From contig CP119326.1 of assembly GCA_029202665.1 (NCBI GenBank), positions 434,001 through 498,000 on the forward strand: a DNA stretch of 64,000 nt, read 5' to 3'. The DNA is from Candidatus Brevundimonas colombiensis (GTDB taxonomy: Bacteria; Pseudomonadota; Alphaproteobacteria; Caulobacterales; Caulobacteraceae). The notes under the pieces are model-generated. The model searched no databases, was not told the origin of the DNA, and saw nothing but the letters and a program-made list of their open reading frames with translations. This document shows, piece by piece, positions 35,706-45,506 of the stretch. Made by a program: the position numbers and the translations under genes. The number at the start of each line of letters is the position of its first letter. Positions within the stretch are counted from its first letter, which is position 1.

Positions 35706-36392
35706 TCAGGGACGAAACGACAGACATGCCTTCACGCAAGCCTGCGCCAGCACCTCGGCCGAGTCCGTCAGCGGGGCGGTCGCGTCGTCCGCCTGCAACA
35801 GCAGCGGAACCTCCGTGCATCCGGCGATCACCGCCTGCGCTCCCGCATCCGCCAGCCCCCGCGCCAACCGCCGCATCCCCGCCCGCGCCGTCTCGCCGAC
35901 GTCCCCGCGCTTGACCCCATAGACCAGCCCCATGAAGGCCTCGCGGTCCGCGCCGTTCAGCAGCACCGTCTCGACCCCGCGCGCCGCCAGCGCCTTTTGA
36001 TACAGCCGCTCGCCCCCCGGCGTCGCCAGCACCCCGATCCGCCGCGCGCCATCGACGATCGCCGCATCCGCCGTCGCTGCGATCATGTCGATGAAGGCCA
36101 GCCCGTGCGCCGCGCACACCTCCCGGATCGCGCCCGCCTGGGCATGGGCGGTGTTGCACGGCATGGCGATTACCGTCGCCCCCGCCGCCGCCAAGCTCGT
36201 CGCCATCCGCCCCAGCACGACCTCCGCCTCGCCCGGCCGCGTGTTCCGGTCGGGAACCTGAGGGTTCAGGTCCATCACCACCCGGATATGATCGGCGTCC
36301 CCTTCAGCCGGGGTCAGCGCCTGCACCCGCGCCAGAAACGCCACCGTCGCCGCCGGCCCCATGCCCCCGATGACGCCCAGGATCTTGCTCAT
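35706..36392 (-). CDS. aspartate/glutamate racemase family protein
   Basis: A 228-aa protein starting MSKILGVIGGMGPAAT, with the ATG five codons inside a slightly longer frame. Two catalytic Cys are in IAMPCNTAHA and VIAGCTEVPLL, giving the cofactor-independent two-Cys racemase mechanism. It most likely interconverts L- and D-aspartate, but glutamate or another amino acid is possible. It lies 40 bp upstream of the nucleoside hydrolase and may share a transcript. Confidence 0.93.
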   Translation of the reverse strand: MSKILGVIGGMGPAATVAFLARVQALTPAEGDADHIRVVMDLNPQVPDRNTRPGEAEVVLGRMATSLAAAGATVIAMPCNTAHAQAGAIREVCAAHGLAFIDMIAATADAAIVDGARRIGVLATPGGERLYQKALAARGVETVLLNGADREAFMGLVYGVKRGDVGETARAGMRRLARGLADAGAQAVIAGCTEVPLLLQADDATAPLTDSAEVLAQACVKACLSFRP

Positions 36393-36512
36393 CGCATCAG
36401 TCCCCATCCCACCGCCGCGATCGCGGCCGGAACTGCCGCCACGGCTATCGACGGGGCCTGCTGCAAGGAGGATCGGCCCCGACCAGCCATGACAATGGTC
36501 AGCAATCGGGAA

Positions 36513-37121
36513 TTAGGAAAGGTTCGTCCGGGGTCTTGCTTGGGCTTCGGCGATCTGTTCCTGCATCGCCCGCCTCAGGCCCGCCCATTCCGTTTCCGGC
36601 CGCAGCTTGCCGTCGCACTGCGTTTGAAGATGGCCGACGGGATAGATGTAGCTTTCAGAACGCTGGGCCGCCGCACCGATCTCGTTCGGCCCGACATCAA
36701 TACCGAGGTCGGCAAGTCGGTCGCCGGCGGCCATCCGGGCTGCAACCATGGTGGACACCAGCGCGTCTGGAACGGGCGCCGCGCATCTCACGGCGTCGTA
36801 CCGGTAGCGCACCATGGCCAATGCGTAGAGGTCAGACGCCTTTTGTCGATCATGATCCGCCCAGGCGAACGATGCCACAAACAAGCACAGAGGCTGGGCG
36901 TCGCCGCGACCGTCCCAAAGCGCCGCCCGATCACCGTCGGACAGCGATGCGCCCATGAATGTCGAGCACTGTCCCAAGGCGCCCGAGGCGACCGGTTGGA
37001 CACCCCGGCTAGCCGTTTGCGACGGCTGTCCTTCGGCTGAGGCGGCGGGCTCGGGCCCGCATCCCAACAGACCTGCGACGACCAGCAGAGGAAGGCAGGC
37101 TTTCAAGATGCTCATCTTCAT
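36513..37121 (-). CDS. hypothetical lipoprotein
   Basis: About 202 aa from ATG 37121 (MKMSILKACLPLL) with a lipobox LLGC near residue 21, so it is a predicted lipoprotein. A longer start at 37181 would bury the signal. The mature part has four further Cys residues (GQCSTF, PLCLFV, VRCAAP, QTQCDG) and a helical repeat-like centre (KASDLYALAMVRYRYDAV). No family is recognised. Confidence 0.7.
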   Translation of the reverse strand: MKMSILKACLPLLVVAGLLGCGPEPAASAEGQPSQTASRGVQPVASGALGQCSTFMGASLSDGDRAALWDGRGDAQPLCLFVASFAWADHDRQKASDLYALAMVRYRYDAVRCAAPVPDALVSTMVAARMAAGDRLADLGIDVGPNEIGAAAQRSESYIYPVGHLQTQCDGKLRPETEWAGLRRAMQEQIAEAQARPRTNLS

Positions 37122-37224
37122 CGATGTCGCCATCCGATTCGCTGTCCGGGCCATGAGACTGGCGTCAGCGTAAACCCCCACCAGCAGGATGGCATAGCGC
37201 GATTATCCGACGTCGCCGAGCCGA

Positions 37225-37470
37225 CTACACGGACTCCTTGCCCCGCCCGATCCGGTACGGCCCAGCTCGCATCGCCATCGGCCGTCCCTTCCAGCTCAGC
37301 CGCACCGCGCCCTCGCCCACCAGCACATCCACCGCCGCGTGGACTTCGGGCATCACCTCCCGCCACGCTCCGCTCCGACCCGCGACCGCCCGCGCCACCT
37401 CGCTGGGGCACACGGTCGCGTCTGCGCCCCGGCCGGCCAACAGCGCCAGCGTCGCCTCGCGCGCGTCCAT
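37225..37470 (-). CDS. DUF3253 family protein
   Basis: An 81-aa protein with DATVCPSEVARAVAGRSGAWREVMPEVHAAVDVLVGEGAVRLSWKG, the conserved core of DUF3253, which resembles a winged-helix unit. Function is not established. It begins 13 bp after the stop of the upstream desulfhydrase gene and is probably co-transcribed with it. Confidence 0.85.
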   Translation of the reverse strand: MDAREATLALLAGRGADATVCPSEVARAVAGRSGAWREVMPEVHAAVDVLVGEGAVRLSWKGRPMAMRAGPYRIGRGKESV

Positions 37471-37483
37471 GCCGGGCGCCGCG

Positions 37484-38482
37484 CTACAGCGCCCCCTCGA
37501 TCTCGCTCTGATAGCCGAACAGTCCCTGCGCCCCGCCGGTGTGCAGGAAGACCACCGTCTCGCCCCGGAACCGGCCGGCCCGCGCCAGGGCGATCAGACC
37601 CTTCATCGCCTTGCCGGAATAGACCGGGTCCAGCACGATCCCGTCCAGGCGCGCGGCCAGGGTCAGGGCGTCGATCACCCCCTGGTCGATCAGGCCATAG
37701 CCCTCGCCCACATAGTCGCAGTCGGCCGCCACCATCTCGCGCGTCACCCGCCCCGGCTGGCCCAGCAGGGCGGCCGTCTCCTCGGCCAGTTTGAAGACGT
37801 TCGCCTCCTGCCTGTCCCGGGGCGCCCGCACCCCGATGCCCAGCACCGGAACGTCCGCCCCCATGACCGCCAGACCGGCGACCAGGCCCGCATGGGTTCC
37901 CGCGCTGCCCGTCGCCGTCACGATCCGGTGGACCTCCAGGTCCATCTCGTCGGCCTGGACCACGATCTCGCGCGCACAGTCGACATAGCCCAGCGCCCCG
38001 ACCGGGTTCGATCCGCCGCCGGGAATGACATAGGGTTTGCCGCCCCGCGCCCGCACCGCCTCGGCCGTTGTCTCCAGCTCTGCGACCATGTCCGTCCCGC
38101 CCGGCACGGTGCGGATCGTCGCCCCGAACAGCCGGTCCAGCAGCACGTTTCCGTTGCCGACATAGTCGCTGGCCTTCGATCCCGTCCGCTCCTCCAGAAT
38201 GATCTCGCAGGCCAGGCCGTGGGCGGCGGCGGCGGCGGCCGTCTGGCGCACATGGTTCGACTGCACCGCCCCTTGCGTCACCAGCGTATCGGCCTCCTGT
38301 TCGAACGCCGCGCCCAGCAGGAACTCCAGCTTGCGCGTCTTGTTGCCCCCGCCCGCCAGGCCGGTGCAGTCGTCGCGCTTGATCCACAGATCCACGCCCA
38401 GTTCCTCCGACAACCGGGGCAGCGGCTCCAGCGGTGTTGGCAGATGGGCCAGGCGAATACGGGCGAAACGGGCGAGATGCAT
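37484..38482 (-). CDS. dcyD: D-cysteine desulfhydrase / ACC deaminase-like PLP enzyme
   Basis: A 332-aa fold-type II PLP enzyme. LGVDLWIKRDDCTGLAGGGNKTRKLEFLLG (about 31-60) contains the PLP lysine in GGNKTRK, and GSAGTHAGLVAGL binds the phosphate. Family members degrade D-cysteine to pyruvate, H2S and ammonia; true ACC deaminases are close relatives, so the exact substrate is not certain. The ATG at 38482 is preferred over one 14 codons upstream. Confidence 0.88.
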   Translation of the reverse strand: MHLARFARIRLAHLPTPLEPLPRLSEELGVDLWIKRDDCTGLAGGGNKTRKLEFLLGAAFEQEADTLVTQGAVQSNHVRQTAAAAAAHGLACEIILEERTGSKASDYVGNGNVLLDRLFGATIRTVPGGTDMVAELETTAEAVRARGGKPYVIPGGGSNPVGALGYVDCAREIVVQADEMDLEVHRIVTATGSAGTHAGLVAGLAVMGADVPVLGIGVRAPRDRQEANVFKLAEETAALLGQPGRVTREMVAADCDYVGEGYGLIDQGVIDALTLAARLDGIVLDPVYSGKAMKGLIALARAGRFRGETVVFLHTGGAQGLFGYQSEIEGAL

Positions 38483-38569
38483 GGAGACGGGTTCCTGTTC
38501 GCCGCCTTGATAGCGCGTCGGCATGACAGCCCCAAGGAGCCAAAGCCGCGTGTCGACCGTTGCCGTCCC

Positions 38570-39400
38570 ATGACCCCCGCCGCGCCGTTCGTGAACCTGG
38601 ATCGAGAGCGGGCCTATGTGTCGGATCTGGGCCGCGCCTTCGCCGGCGCCCTGGTGTTCAACATCCCGCTTCTGATGACCATGGAGATGTGGGAGCAGGG
38701 CGTGGTCATGGACCGCTGGCGGCTGCTGAGCTTCATTCTGTGCGGCCTGCCGTTGCTGTACGGCCTGTCCTGCTATGCGGGGTTCTCAAAGCGGCGCGGC
38801 CTGGTCAACGACGCGCTGGACACGGCCGTCGCCCTGGCGGTCGGCTTCGTCACCGCCTCTCTCCTGCTGATCCTGTTCGGCGTGGTCGAATGGGACGCGC
38901 CCCCGCGCGAGGCCCTGGGCATGGTCGCGCTTCAGGCCATTCCCGGCGCCATGGGCGCCCTTCTGGCGCGGCGTCAGCTCAGCGGCGAAGGCGGCGGCGA
39001 CACGGACGAGGATCAGGCCTCCTATTTCGGCGAACTGTTCCTGATGGCGGCGGGCGCCCTGTTCTTCGCCCTGAACATCGCCCCGACCGAGGAGATCATC
39101 CTGATCGCCTACAAGGCGACGCCCGCCCATGTCCTGGCCCTGATCGCCGTGTCGATCCTGCTGCTGCACCTGATCGTGTTCAAGGCGGGCTTCGCCGGGC
39201 AGGAGGACGCCGACCATCCCGCCGCCGCCTTCCTGCATTTCACCCTGCCGGGCTACGCCATCGCCCTGGGGATCAGTCTGTTCACCCTGGCCCTGTTCGG
39301 GCGCGTCGACGGCCATTCGGTGACGGGCGTGGTCCAGACGCTGATCGTCCTGGGCTTTCCCGCCTCCATCGGGGCCGCCGCCGCCCGCCTTCTGGTCTGA
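38570..39400 (+). CDS. TIGR02587 family integral membrane protein
   Basis: A 276-aa protein with about seven helices. It contains MEMWEQGVVMDRWRLLSF, LNIAPTEEIILIAYKATP and FTLPGYAIALGISLFTL, features of the TIGR02587/DUF2391 family. This family is almost always encoded beside TIGR02588, as it is here 6 bp downstream. The function of the pair is unknown. It is divergent from the desulfhydrase gene. Confidence 0.88.
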   Translation: MTPAAPFVNLDRERAYVSDLGRAFAGALVFNIPLLMTMEMWEQGVVMDRWRLLSFILCGLPLLYGLSCYAGFSKRRGLVNDALDTAVALAVGFVTASLLLILFGVVEWDAPPREALGMVALQAIPGAMGALLARRQLSGEGGGDTDEDQASYFGELFLMAAGALFFALNIAPTEEIILIAYKATPAHVLALIAVSILLLHLIVFKAGFAGQEDADHPAAAFLHFTLPGYAIALGISLFTLALFGRVDGHSVTGVVQTLIVLGFPASIGAAAARLLV

Positions 39401-39406
39401 CCGCCC

Positions 39407-39787
39407 ATGCCCGCCAGGAAGAAATCCGCCCCCGCCGCGACCCGCCCCATGCTTCAATGGCTGATGGCCGCCATCGGCGCCGTCGTCACCCTGACCGCCA
39501 TCGGCATCGTGGTGTGGGAGGCGCTGCAGCCGTCCTCGCCCCCCGCCCTCAGCGCCCGTATCGTCGCCGTCCAGTCCACCGCCGCCGGTCATGTTGCGAC
39601 TGTCCGTGTACAGAACGATGGCGACGACACGGCCGCCGCCGTCGACATCGAGGGCGTGCTGGGCGACCAGACCGCCACCGCGACCCTGGACTACGTTCCC
39701 GCCCACGGCCACGCCCGCGCCTATCTCCGCTTCGACGGCGATCCCCGCACGGCGACCGTCGCGGTCAAGGGCTGGTCGGCGCCTTGA
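39407..39787 (+). CDS. TIGR02588 family protein
   Basis: A 126-aa protein with one N-terminal helix (LQWLMAAIGAVVTLTAIGIVVWEAL, about 16-40) and a periplasmic beta-sandwich-like domain (ARIVAVQSTAAGHVATVRVQNDGDDTAAAVDIEG). It is the partner of the preceding TIGR02587 protein, 6 bp away. Function unknown. The TPP riboswitch begins about 17 bp after its stop. Confidence 0.87.
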   Translation: MPARKKSAPAATRPMLQWLMAAIGAVVTLTAIGIVVWEALQPSSPPALSARIVAVQSTAAGHVATVRVQNDGDDTAAAVDIEGVLGDQTATATLDYVPAHGHARAYLRFDGDPRTATVAVKGWSAP

Positions 39788-39803
39788 GGCTGGGTTATGG
39801 TGG

Positions 39804-39906
39804 CCCTGTTCTCCGGGGGGTCGCAATCGAGCGGCTGAGATAGAGGTTTCTCCTCTGACCCGTCGAACCTGATCCGGGTCATGCCGGCGAAGGGATGGGA
39901 AACGCT
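39804..39906 (+). promoter_or_regulatory. TPP riboswitch (THI element) upstream of thiC
   Basis: The THI-box landmarks are present in order: GGGGGGTCGC, CTGAGA (39835-39840), a short P3-like helix (GAGGTTTCTCCTC), GAACCTGATCC (39865-39875) and GGCGAAGGGA (39886-39895). Thiamine pyrophosphate binding would switch off thiC expression. About 64 nt separate it from the thiC ATG. Confidence 0.95.
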
Positions 39907-39969
39907 TTTGGTCCTCACGACAGGACCGTCTCGCCCGACGTCGGCGGACCTCAACCGTTTGAGGCCGCC

Positions 39970-41880
<1,911 letters not shown>

Positions 41881-41898
41881 GGGCTAGAAGGCGCTACT

Positions 41899-42420
41899 TC
41901 ACCTTTCTTCGTACTCTCTTGCGAAGAGCGCATGCAGGCGCTTGACGATCATCATCAGCGTCAGAAGAAAATGAGAAGTCAGGACGGCACAAAGGGCTGG
42001 CCCCCAACCACACTGAGCGCGCTGCACAAGTAAAATGATCGAGATGGTCGCTGCAAAGCAGCAGATCACGATAAGGTAAGATATGTTCGCGTTGGCCTCT
42101 TTGAGCAAGACATTCCTTCTTTGAACAGACTCCAAGCGAGCTTCCTCAGCTAAATTGTCTTCTAACGGGGTCCATTTTCTCTGGAAGATTGAAAACATAG
42201 CAACCTGAACATTTATCAAAAGTCCGATAAATATTCCATAAAAAGACAATCCAGCATTATATACGTCTGGCTCGAGACATATAAATTTGAACGTAAGAAC
42301 CCCCGATACTATAGGCAAACCGTAGAACAGGACGATATCGAGGACAGAAATTTTGCCTCTGCCATCGTGTCTTAGAGTTCGAACGTGATCGGAGATAATC
42401 CTGCGAAGATTAATCTTCAT
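41899..42420 (-). CDS. multi-pass membrane protein of unknown two-gene unit
   Basis: A 173-aa protein with about four helices (LDIVLFYGLPIVSGVLTF, LSFYGIFIGLLINVQVAMFS, ISYLIVICCFAATISIILLV and LCAVLTSHFLLTLMMIV) and a basic/acidic loop (FQRKWTPLEDNLAEEARLESVQRRNVLLKEAN) between helices two and three. Start to previous stop is 1 bp, so it is co-transcribed with the 304-aa gene. DNA here is visibly richer in A+T than the flanks. No family is recognised. Confidence 0.8.
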   Translation of the reverse strand: MKINLRRIISDHVRTLRHDGRGKISVLDIVLFYGLPIVSGVLTFKFICLEPDVYNAGLSFYGIFIGLLINVQVAMFSIFQRKWTPLEDNLAEEARLESVQRRNVLLKEANANISYLIVICCFAATISIILLVQRAQCGWGPALCAVLTSHFLLTLMMIVKRLHALFAREYEER

Positions 42421-42421
42421 T

Positions 42422-43336
42422 TCATTTGCCAGACAGCGTCTTGAAGAAATCGATTAGAATTTCATCGACTTCCGAAGCAAGGGAATCAAAGACCGGGTGC
42501 CCATCGGGCCCCCGACTAACAGTTTCAGTCAAGTCTATGACACCCGCCTCCCCAGCACTGCCGAGAAGGTTAACAGGCCGAGTGCCTCGCCCGATTCTGA
42601 CATCGGCCACAGCTCGGTCAAAGGCGATGCCATCATGCATTACGAGGCCTTTGTCGTTAGCCTTTAAGGAACCAAGGATGTCTTGCAGCTTGCCGAGAGT
42701 GCCCTTTCGTCGAGCCCTCATAGACACTTCAAAATCGATCGGATCTTCTGGCGTTTCATCCAAATAGCGATCAGTCACGTCGGAAGGCGCATTGCGTCGG
42801 ACGAGCCTTAGTTCTTTGACGGGCGATTGTGCGTAGAGCCCCCCAGCTTTTCCGACCGGCAACAGCTTTCGGAATCTTAGGACAAAACCGTCGTTCTGTT
42901 GAGCAAATGCCTTCTGCATTTTACTGGTGACGAGCGCGACGCATGATCGTCCCTGAAACGATTGAAAAGCAACGAGTCCGTATTTGGCACTGTCGGGAAA
43001 CCATGCTTGGTAGAAAAGAGGTATTTCCTCAACATCGGTCGTCTTACGACGATAGTTACGCTTCTTAGTTTTGCTATCGACGAAATTGCTTTCGAAACCA
43101 AATGTGCCGTAATGCACATACCCTGAGCCGCCCTCAGCTTGGGCAGTCCGTTCTTCAAAGTACCAGCTTCGCTCCGCCTCTGAACTCTCGTTTACAGTAG
43201 CGTTGGCTTTCACAAACTGCTCGACAAAACTTTTGAGAGGCAACTTGAGTTCGGAGCTATTGGGATCGATAGTCTGGGTTTGACGAGCCTTCGTGACGCG
43301 CACCTGATAAATTCGAACTCCGATTGAGCTTGGCAT
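42422..43336 (-). CDS. soluble protein of unknown two-gene unit
   Basis: A 304-aa protein without signal or membrane segments. It has alternating strand-rich and basic parts: a start IGVRIYQVRVTKA, a middle PDSAKYGLVAFQSFQGRSCVALVTSKMQKAF, LRFRKLLPVGKAGG, and a C-terminal domain with HDGIAFDRAVADVRIGRG and DGHPVFDSLASEVDEILIDFFKTL. I know no family with confidence. The pairing with a multi-TM protein, foreign base composition and location beside a zeta-like kinase make a defence or stress role plausible, but this is inference. Confidence 0.8.
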   Translation of the reverse strand: MPSSIGVRIYQVRVTKARQTQTIDPNSSELKLPLKSFVEQFVKANATVNESSEAERSWYFEERTAQAEGGSGYVHYGTFGFESNFVDSKTKKRNYRRKTTDVEEIPLFYQAWFPDSAKYGLVAFQSFQGRSCVALVTSKMQKAFAQQNDGFVLRFRKLLPVGKAGGLYAQSPVKELRLVRRNAPSDVTDRYLDETPEDPIDFEVSMRARRKGTLGKLQDILGSLKANDKGLVMHDGIAFDRAVADVRIGRGTRPVNLLGSAGEAGVIDLTETVSRGPDGHPVFDSLASEVDEILIDFFKTLSGK

Positions 43337-43448
43337 ATTTCCTCGCGGCTATTCTTTTCCCGATGATAAAGCGAAACGGGTAAAGCGCTACCCTTGCGCG
43401 AATTAAATACATCTCAGTACGTCCCAAAGTGTCGTAGCAATCTCTTAA

Positions 43449-43976
43449 ATGACCAAGCCCACCCTCGTCCTCCTCGCCGGACCGAACGGTGCCGGAAAGA
43501 CCACCTTCATCAACCGCTTCCTGCGTCAGCGGGCGGAGGCATTTCGGTTTGTGAACCCGGACGAGGTCGCGCGGGGTCTGACGGGCGAGGGTGCGGCGCG
43601 CGATCTGGCGGCCGGGCGGCTGGTGCTGGAGCGGCTGGGCGCCCTGTTCGTCGAGCGGGCCGATGTGGTGCTGGAGACGACCCTGGCCACCCGCTCCCAC
43701 GCCCCGCGCCTGCGCCGGTTCAAGGCCGCCGGATACCGGGTCGAACTGATCTATCTGCGCCCGCCCTCGGCGGACTTCTCCGTCGCCCGCGTTGCGCGCC
43801 GCGTGGCCCAGGGCGGGCACGGCATTCCCGAGGACACGCTGCGCCGCCGCTTCGCGCTCAGCCTCGACTATCTGGAGACGACCTACAAGCCGCTGGTGGA
43901 CGCGTGGGAGGTCTATGCGAGTAGCGACGACGGCCTCGAACTGTTAGATTGGGGCCGAAATGAACACCCTCTTTGA
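43449..43976 (+). CDS. zeta-toxin-like P-loop kinase
   Basis: A 175-aa AAA-type kinase. Walker A LLAGPNGAGKTTF is at about 7-19, VNPDEVARGL follows the first strand, LETTLATRSH is the lid-proximal motif and LIYLRPPSADFSVARVARRV precedes the C-terminal helices. Zeta toxins phosphorylate UDP-N-acetylglucosamine; other members are plain small-molecule kinases. No epsilon-type antitoxin lies upstream, but a 58-aa gene overlaps its end. It is divergent from the two-gene unit. Confidence 0.85.
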   Translation: MTKPTLVLLAGPNGAGKTTFINRFLRQRAEAFRFVNPDEVARGLTGEGAARDLAAGRLVLERLGALFVERADVVLETTLATRSHAPRLRRFKAAGYRVELIYLRPPSADFSVARVARRVAQGGHGIPEDTLRRRFALSLDYLETTYKPLVDAWEVYASSDDGLELLDWGRNEHPL

Positions 43977-44136
43977 TCGAGAAACCGTTCTGAAAGCCGG
44001 ACGCGACGCCGCGCGGATCGCGCGCGAAGGCACGCGCGAGGAGAAGTCCGGCAAATTCCTGCCGCCGCCCGGCTGGAAGGGGCATCTGGTCACGGCCGCC
44101 GACGCCGCGCCCTCGTCCCGGAAAAAGCGGGCCTAG
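43960..44136 (+). CDS. 58-aa protein overlapping the zeta-like gene
   Basis: The ATG at 43960 overlaps the kinase end by 17 bp in another frame. The product starts MNTLFDRETVLKAGRDAARI, then EGTREEKSGKFLPPPGWKG, and ends SSRKKRA. It is charged and mostly helical at the start, fitting a small partner or antitoxin-like regulator. No family is recognised. Confidence 0.6.
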   Translation: MNTLFDRETVLKAGRDAARIAREGTREEKSGKFLPPPGWKGHLVTAADAAPSSRKKRA

Positions 44137-44140
44137 TTTT

Positions 44141-44304
44141 CGTCATCCTCCGGCAAGCCGCGCAGCGGCGCAGACCGGGGGACCCAGCGGCGCGCGGGAG
44201 CGCGAACCTGTCGCGGGCCAGGACCTTTCGACATCATGCGGCGGACGCATCGCCTTCGGCGCCGCTGGGTTCCCCGGTCTCGCTGCGCTCGCCGGAGAAT
44301 GACG
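44141..44304. repeat. extragenic inverted repeat, family A copy
   Basis: Left arm starts CGTCATCCTCCGG and contains CGCAGCGGCGCAGACCGGGG and ACCCAGCGGCG. The right arm mirrors it: CGCCGCTGGGTTCCCCGGTC, GCTGCGCTCGCCGG and AGAATGACG. It lies after the 58-aa gene, and a run of A follows, so it may also end transcription from the left. Confidence 0.7.
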
Positions 44305-44472
44305 AAAAAAAAGGGGCAGGAAGGCCGCCTTCCTATACACGATGCCGACAGCCAACTGACTGTGGTCCCTCGTCTTTCTCCAAAATGCGCCGGCCCGACC
44401 TATCGCCCTTCGGGGCGGGGTTAGACTGGGGGCGCCCTGTTTCGGGGGCGTGGTCAGGGGCCTTGGGAAGAC

Positions 44473-45423
44473 ATGGAACGGAGCGAACCCCGCATCATCG
44501 CGCGCGGCGAGTGGGAGCAGAACGAGTTCGGGGACCTGTCCTATATTCCCCGGCACAAGGCGCCGCCGATGGGCGATGCGCGCGGCAATATCGGTCCCTG
44601 GCAGGAGGGGCGCGATCCCGATGACCTGCCGGTCGACGAATACGTCCCCGGCGCCCCGACCGATCCGGCGGTCGCCGCCGCCATGGCCGAGCTGATGGCC
44701 GAGCGGGACGCCGCCACGGGGCGCCAGGGGCGGGATGGGGCCGGGTCCGGAGCCGGATCGCGCGGCGGCTACGCCAGCGTCTCGCAAGAGATGTGGAAGG
44801 CGGCGGGCCAGGACTATCTGGCGGGCGACACCGCCGAGATGGTCGGCGCCCGTTACGGCATGGGCGTCAGCACCTTTCGCGCCCGCGCCGCCGACGAAGG
44901 CTGGCGGCGTCGCGACCAGCCCGACCCCGATCCCGTCGACGGGCCTCTGGACGCGGCGGACCTGCTGGACGAACCGACCGATTTCGCGGTCATGGCCGAT
45001 CAGGCCCTGGCGCGGCTGAACCGGGCGGTCCGGTCCGGGCGAGCGATGGAGGCCGCCCGCTGGATGCGGCTGCACCTGTCGCTGGCGGCCCTGGCGCGCC
45101 AGCAGGACGCCGCCCCGCCGCCGCCGAAACCCGAACCGCCCGACAGGATCGACCGCGCCGCCGCCGTCGCGCGCGAGATCGGCGTCATCGCCCGCGAGGC
45201 CGCCGCCCTGACGCGGGGCGACATCGCCGGCCGCGACGCCCTGATGGCCCGCGTGGACGCGCTGGACGACCTGAGCCCGCCGCCGATTTCAGACGAATTG
45301 CACTATTCAGACGGTGTTTTTGCGCAAGGCGGGTCTGAAACCGGACCGCCCGCCCCTCAGATCGTCATTCCGGAGCCGAGCGAAGCCAAGACCCCGGAAC
45401 CCAGGACCGCCCCGCCGCCCTGA
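44473..45423 (+). CDS. hypothetical protein with helix-turn-helix region
   Basis: A 316-aa protein. The first 90 residues are charged and Pro/Gly-rich (RIIARGEWEQNEFGDL, PGAPTDPAVAAAMAELMAERDAA). Then comes an HTH-like segment (QDYLAGDTAEMVGARYGMGVSTFRARAADEGW, about 115-146), reminiscent of phage terminase small subunits and GcrA-type HTHs. A long helical part follows (AVMADQALARLNRAVRSGRAMEAARWMRLHLSLAALARQQD). The last 20 residues are encoded by a family A repeat. Function unknown. Confidence 0.75.
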   Translation: MERSEPRIIARGEWEQNEFGDLSYIPRHKAPPMGDARGNIGPWQEGRDPDDLPVDEYVPGAPTDPAVAAAMAELMAERDAATGRQGRDGAGSGAGSRGGYASVSQEMWKAAGQDYLAGDTAEMVGARYGMGVSTFRARAADEGWRRRDQPDPDPVDGPLDAADLLDEPTDFAVMADQALARLNRAVRSGRAMEAARWMRLHLSLAALARQQDAAPPPPKPEPPDRIDRAAAVAREIGVIAREAAALTRGDIAGRDALMARVDALDDLSPPPISDELHYSDGVFAQGGSETGPPAPQIVIPEPSEAKTPEPRTAPPP

Positions 45424-45490
45424 CCGCATCGGACATCGCCACGGGTCCCCCGGGGTTCGGGGTTCGTCCGTTGGACGCCCCGGAATGACG
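45363..45490. repeat. extragenic inverted repeat, family A copy 2
   Basis: Starts CGTCATTCCGGAGCCGAGCG and ends GACGCCCCGGAATGACG, with CCCCGGAACCCAGG and GGGTTCGGGGTTCGTCCG inside. It is the near reverse complement of the copy at 48387. Its left third overlaps the 3' end of the HTH gene and supplies its C-terminal codons. Confidence 0.75.
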
Positions 45491-45506
45491 ACCGGACCCG
45501 CGGCCC

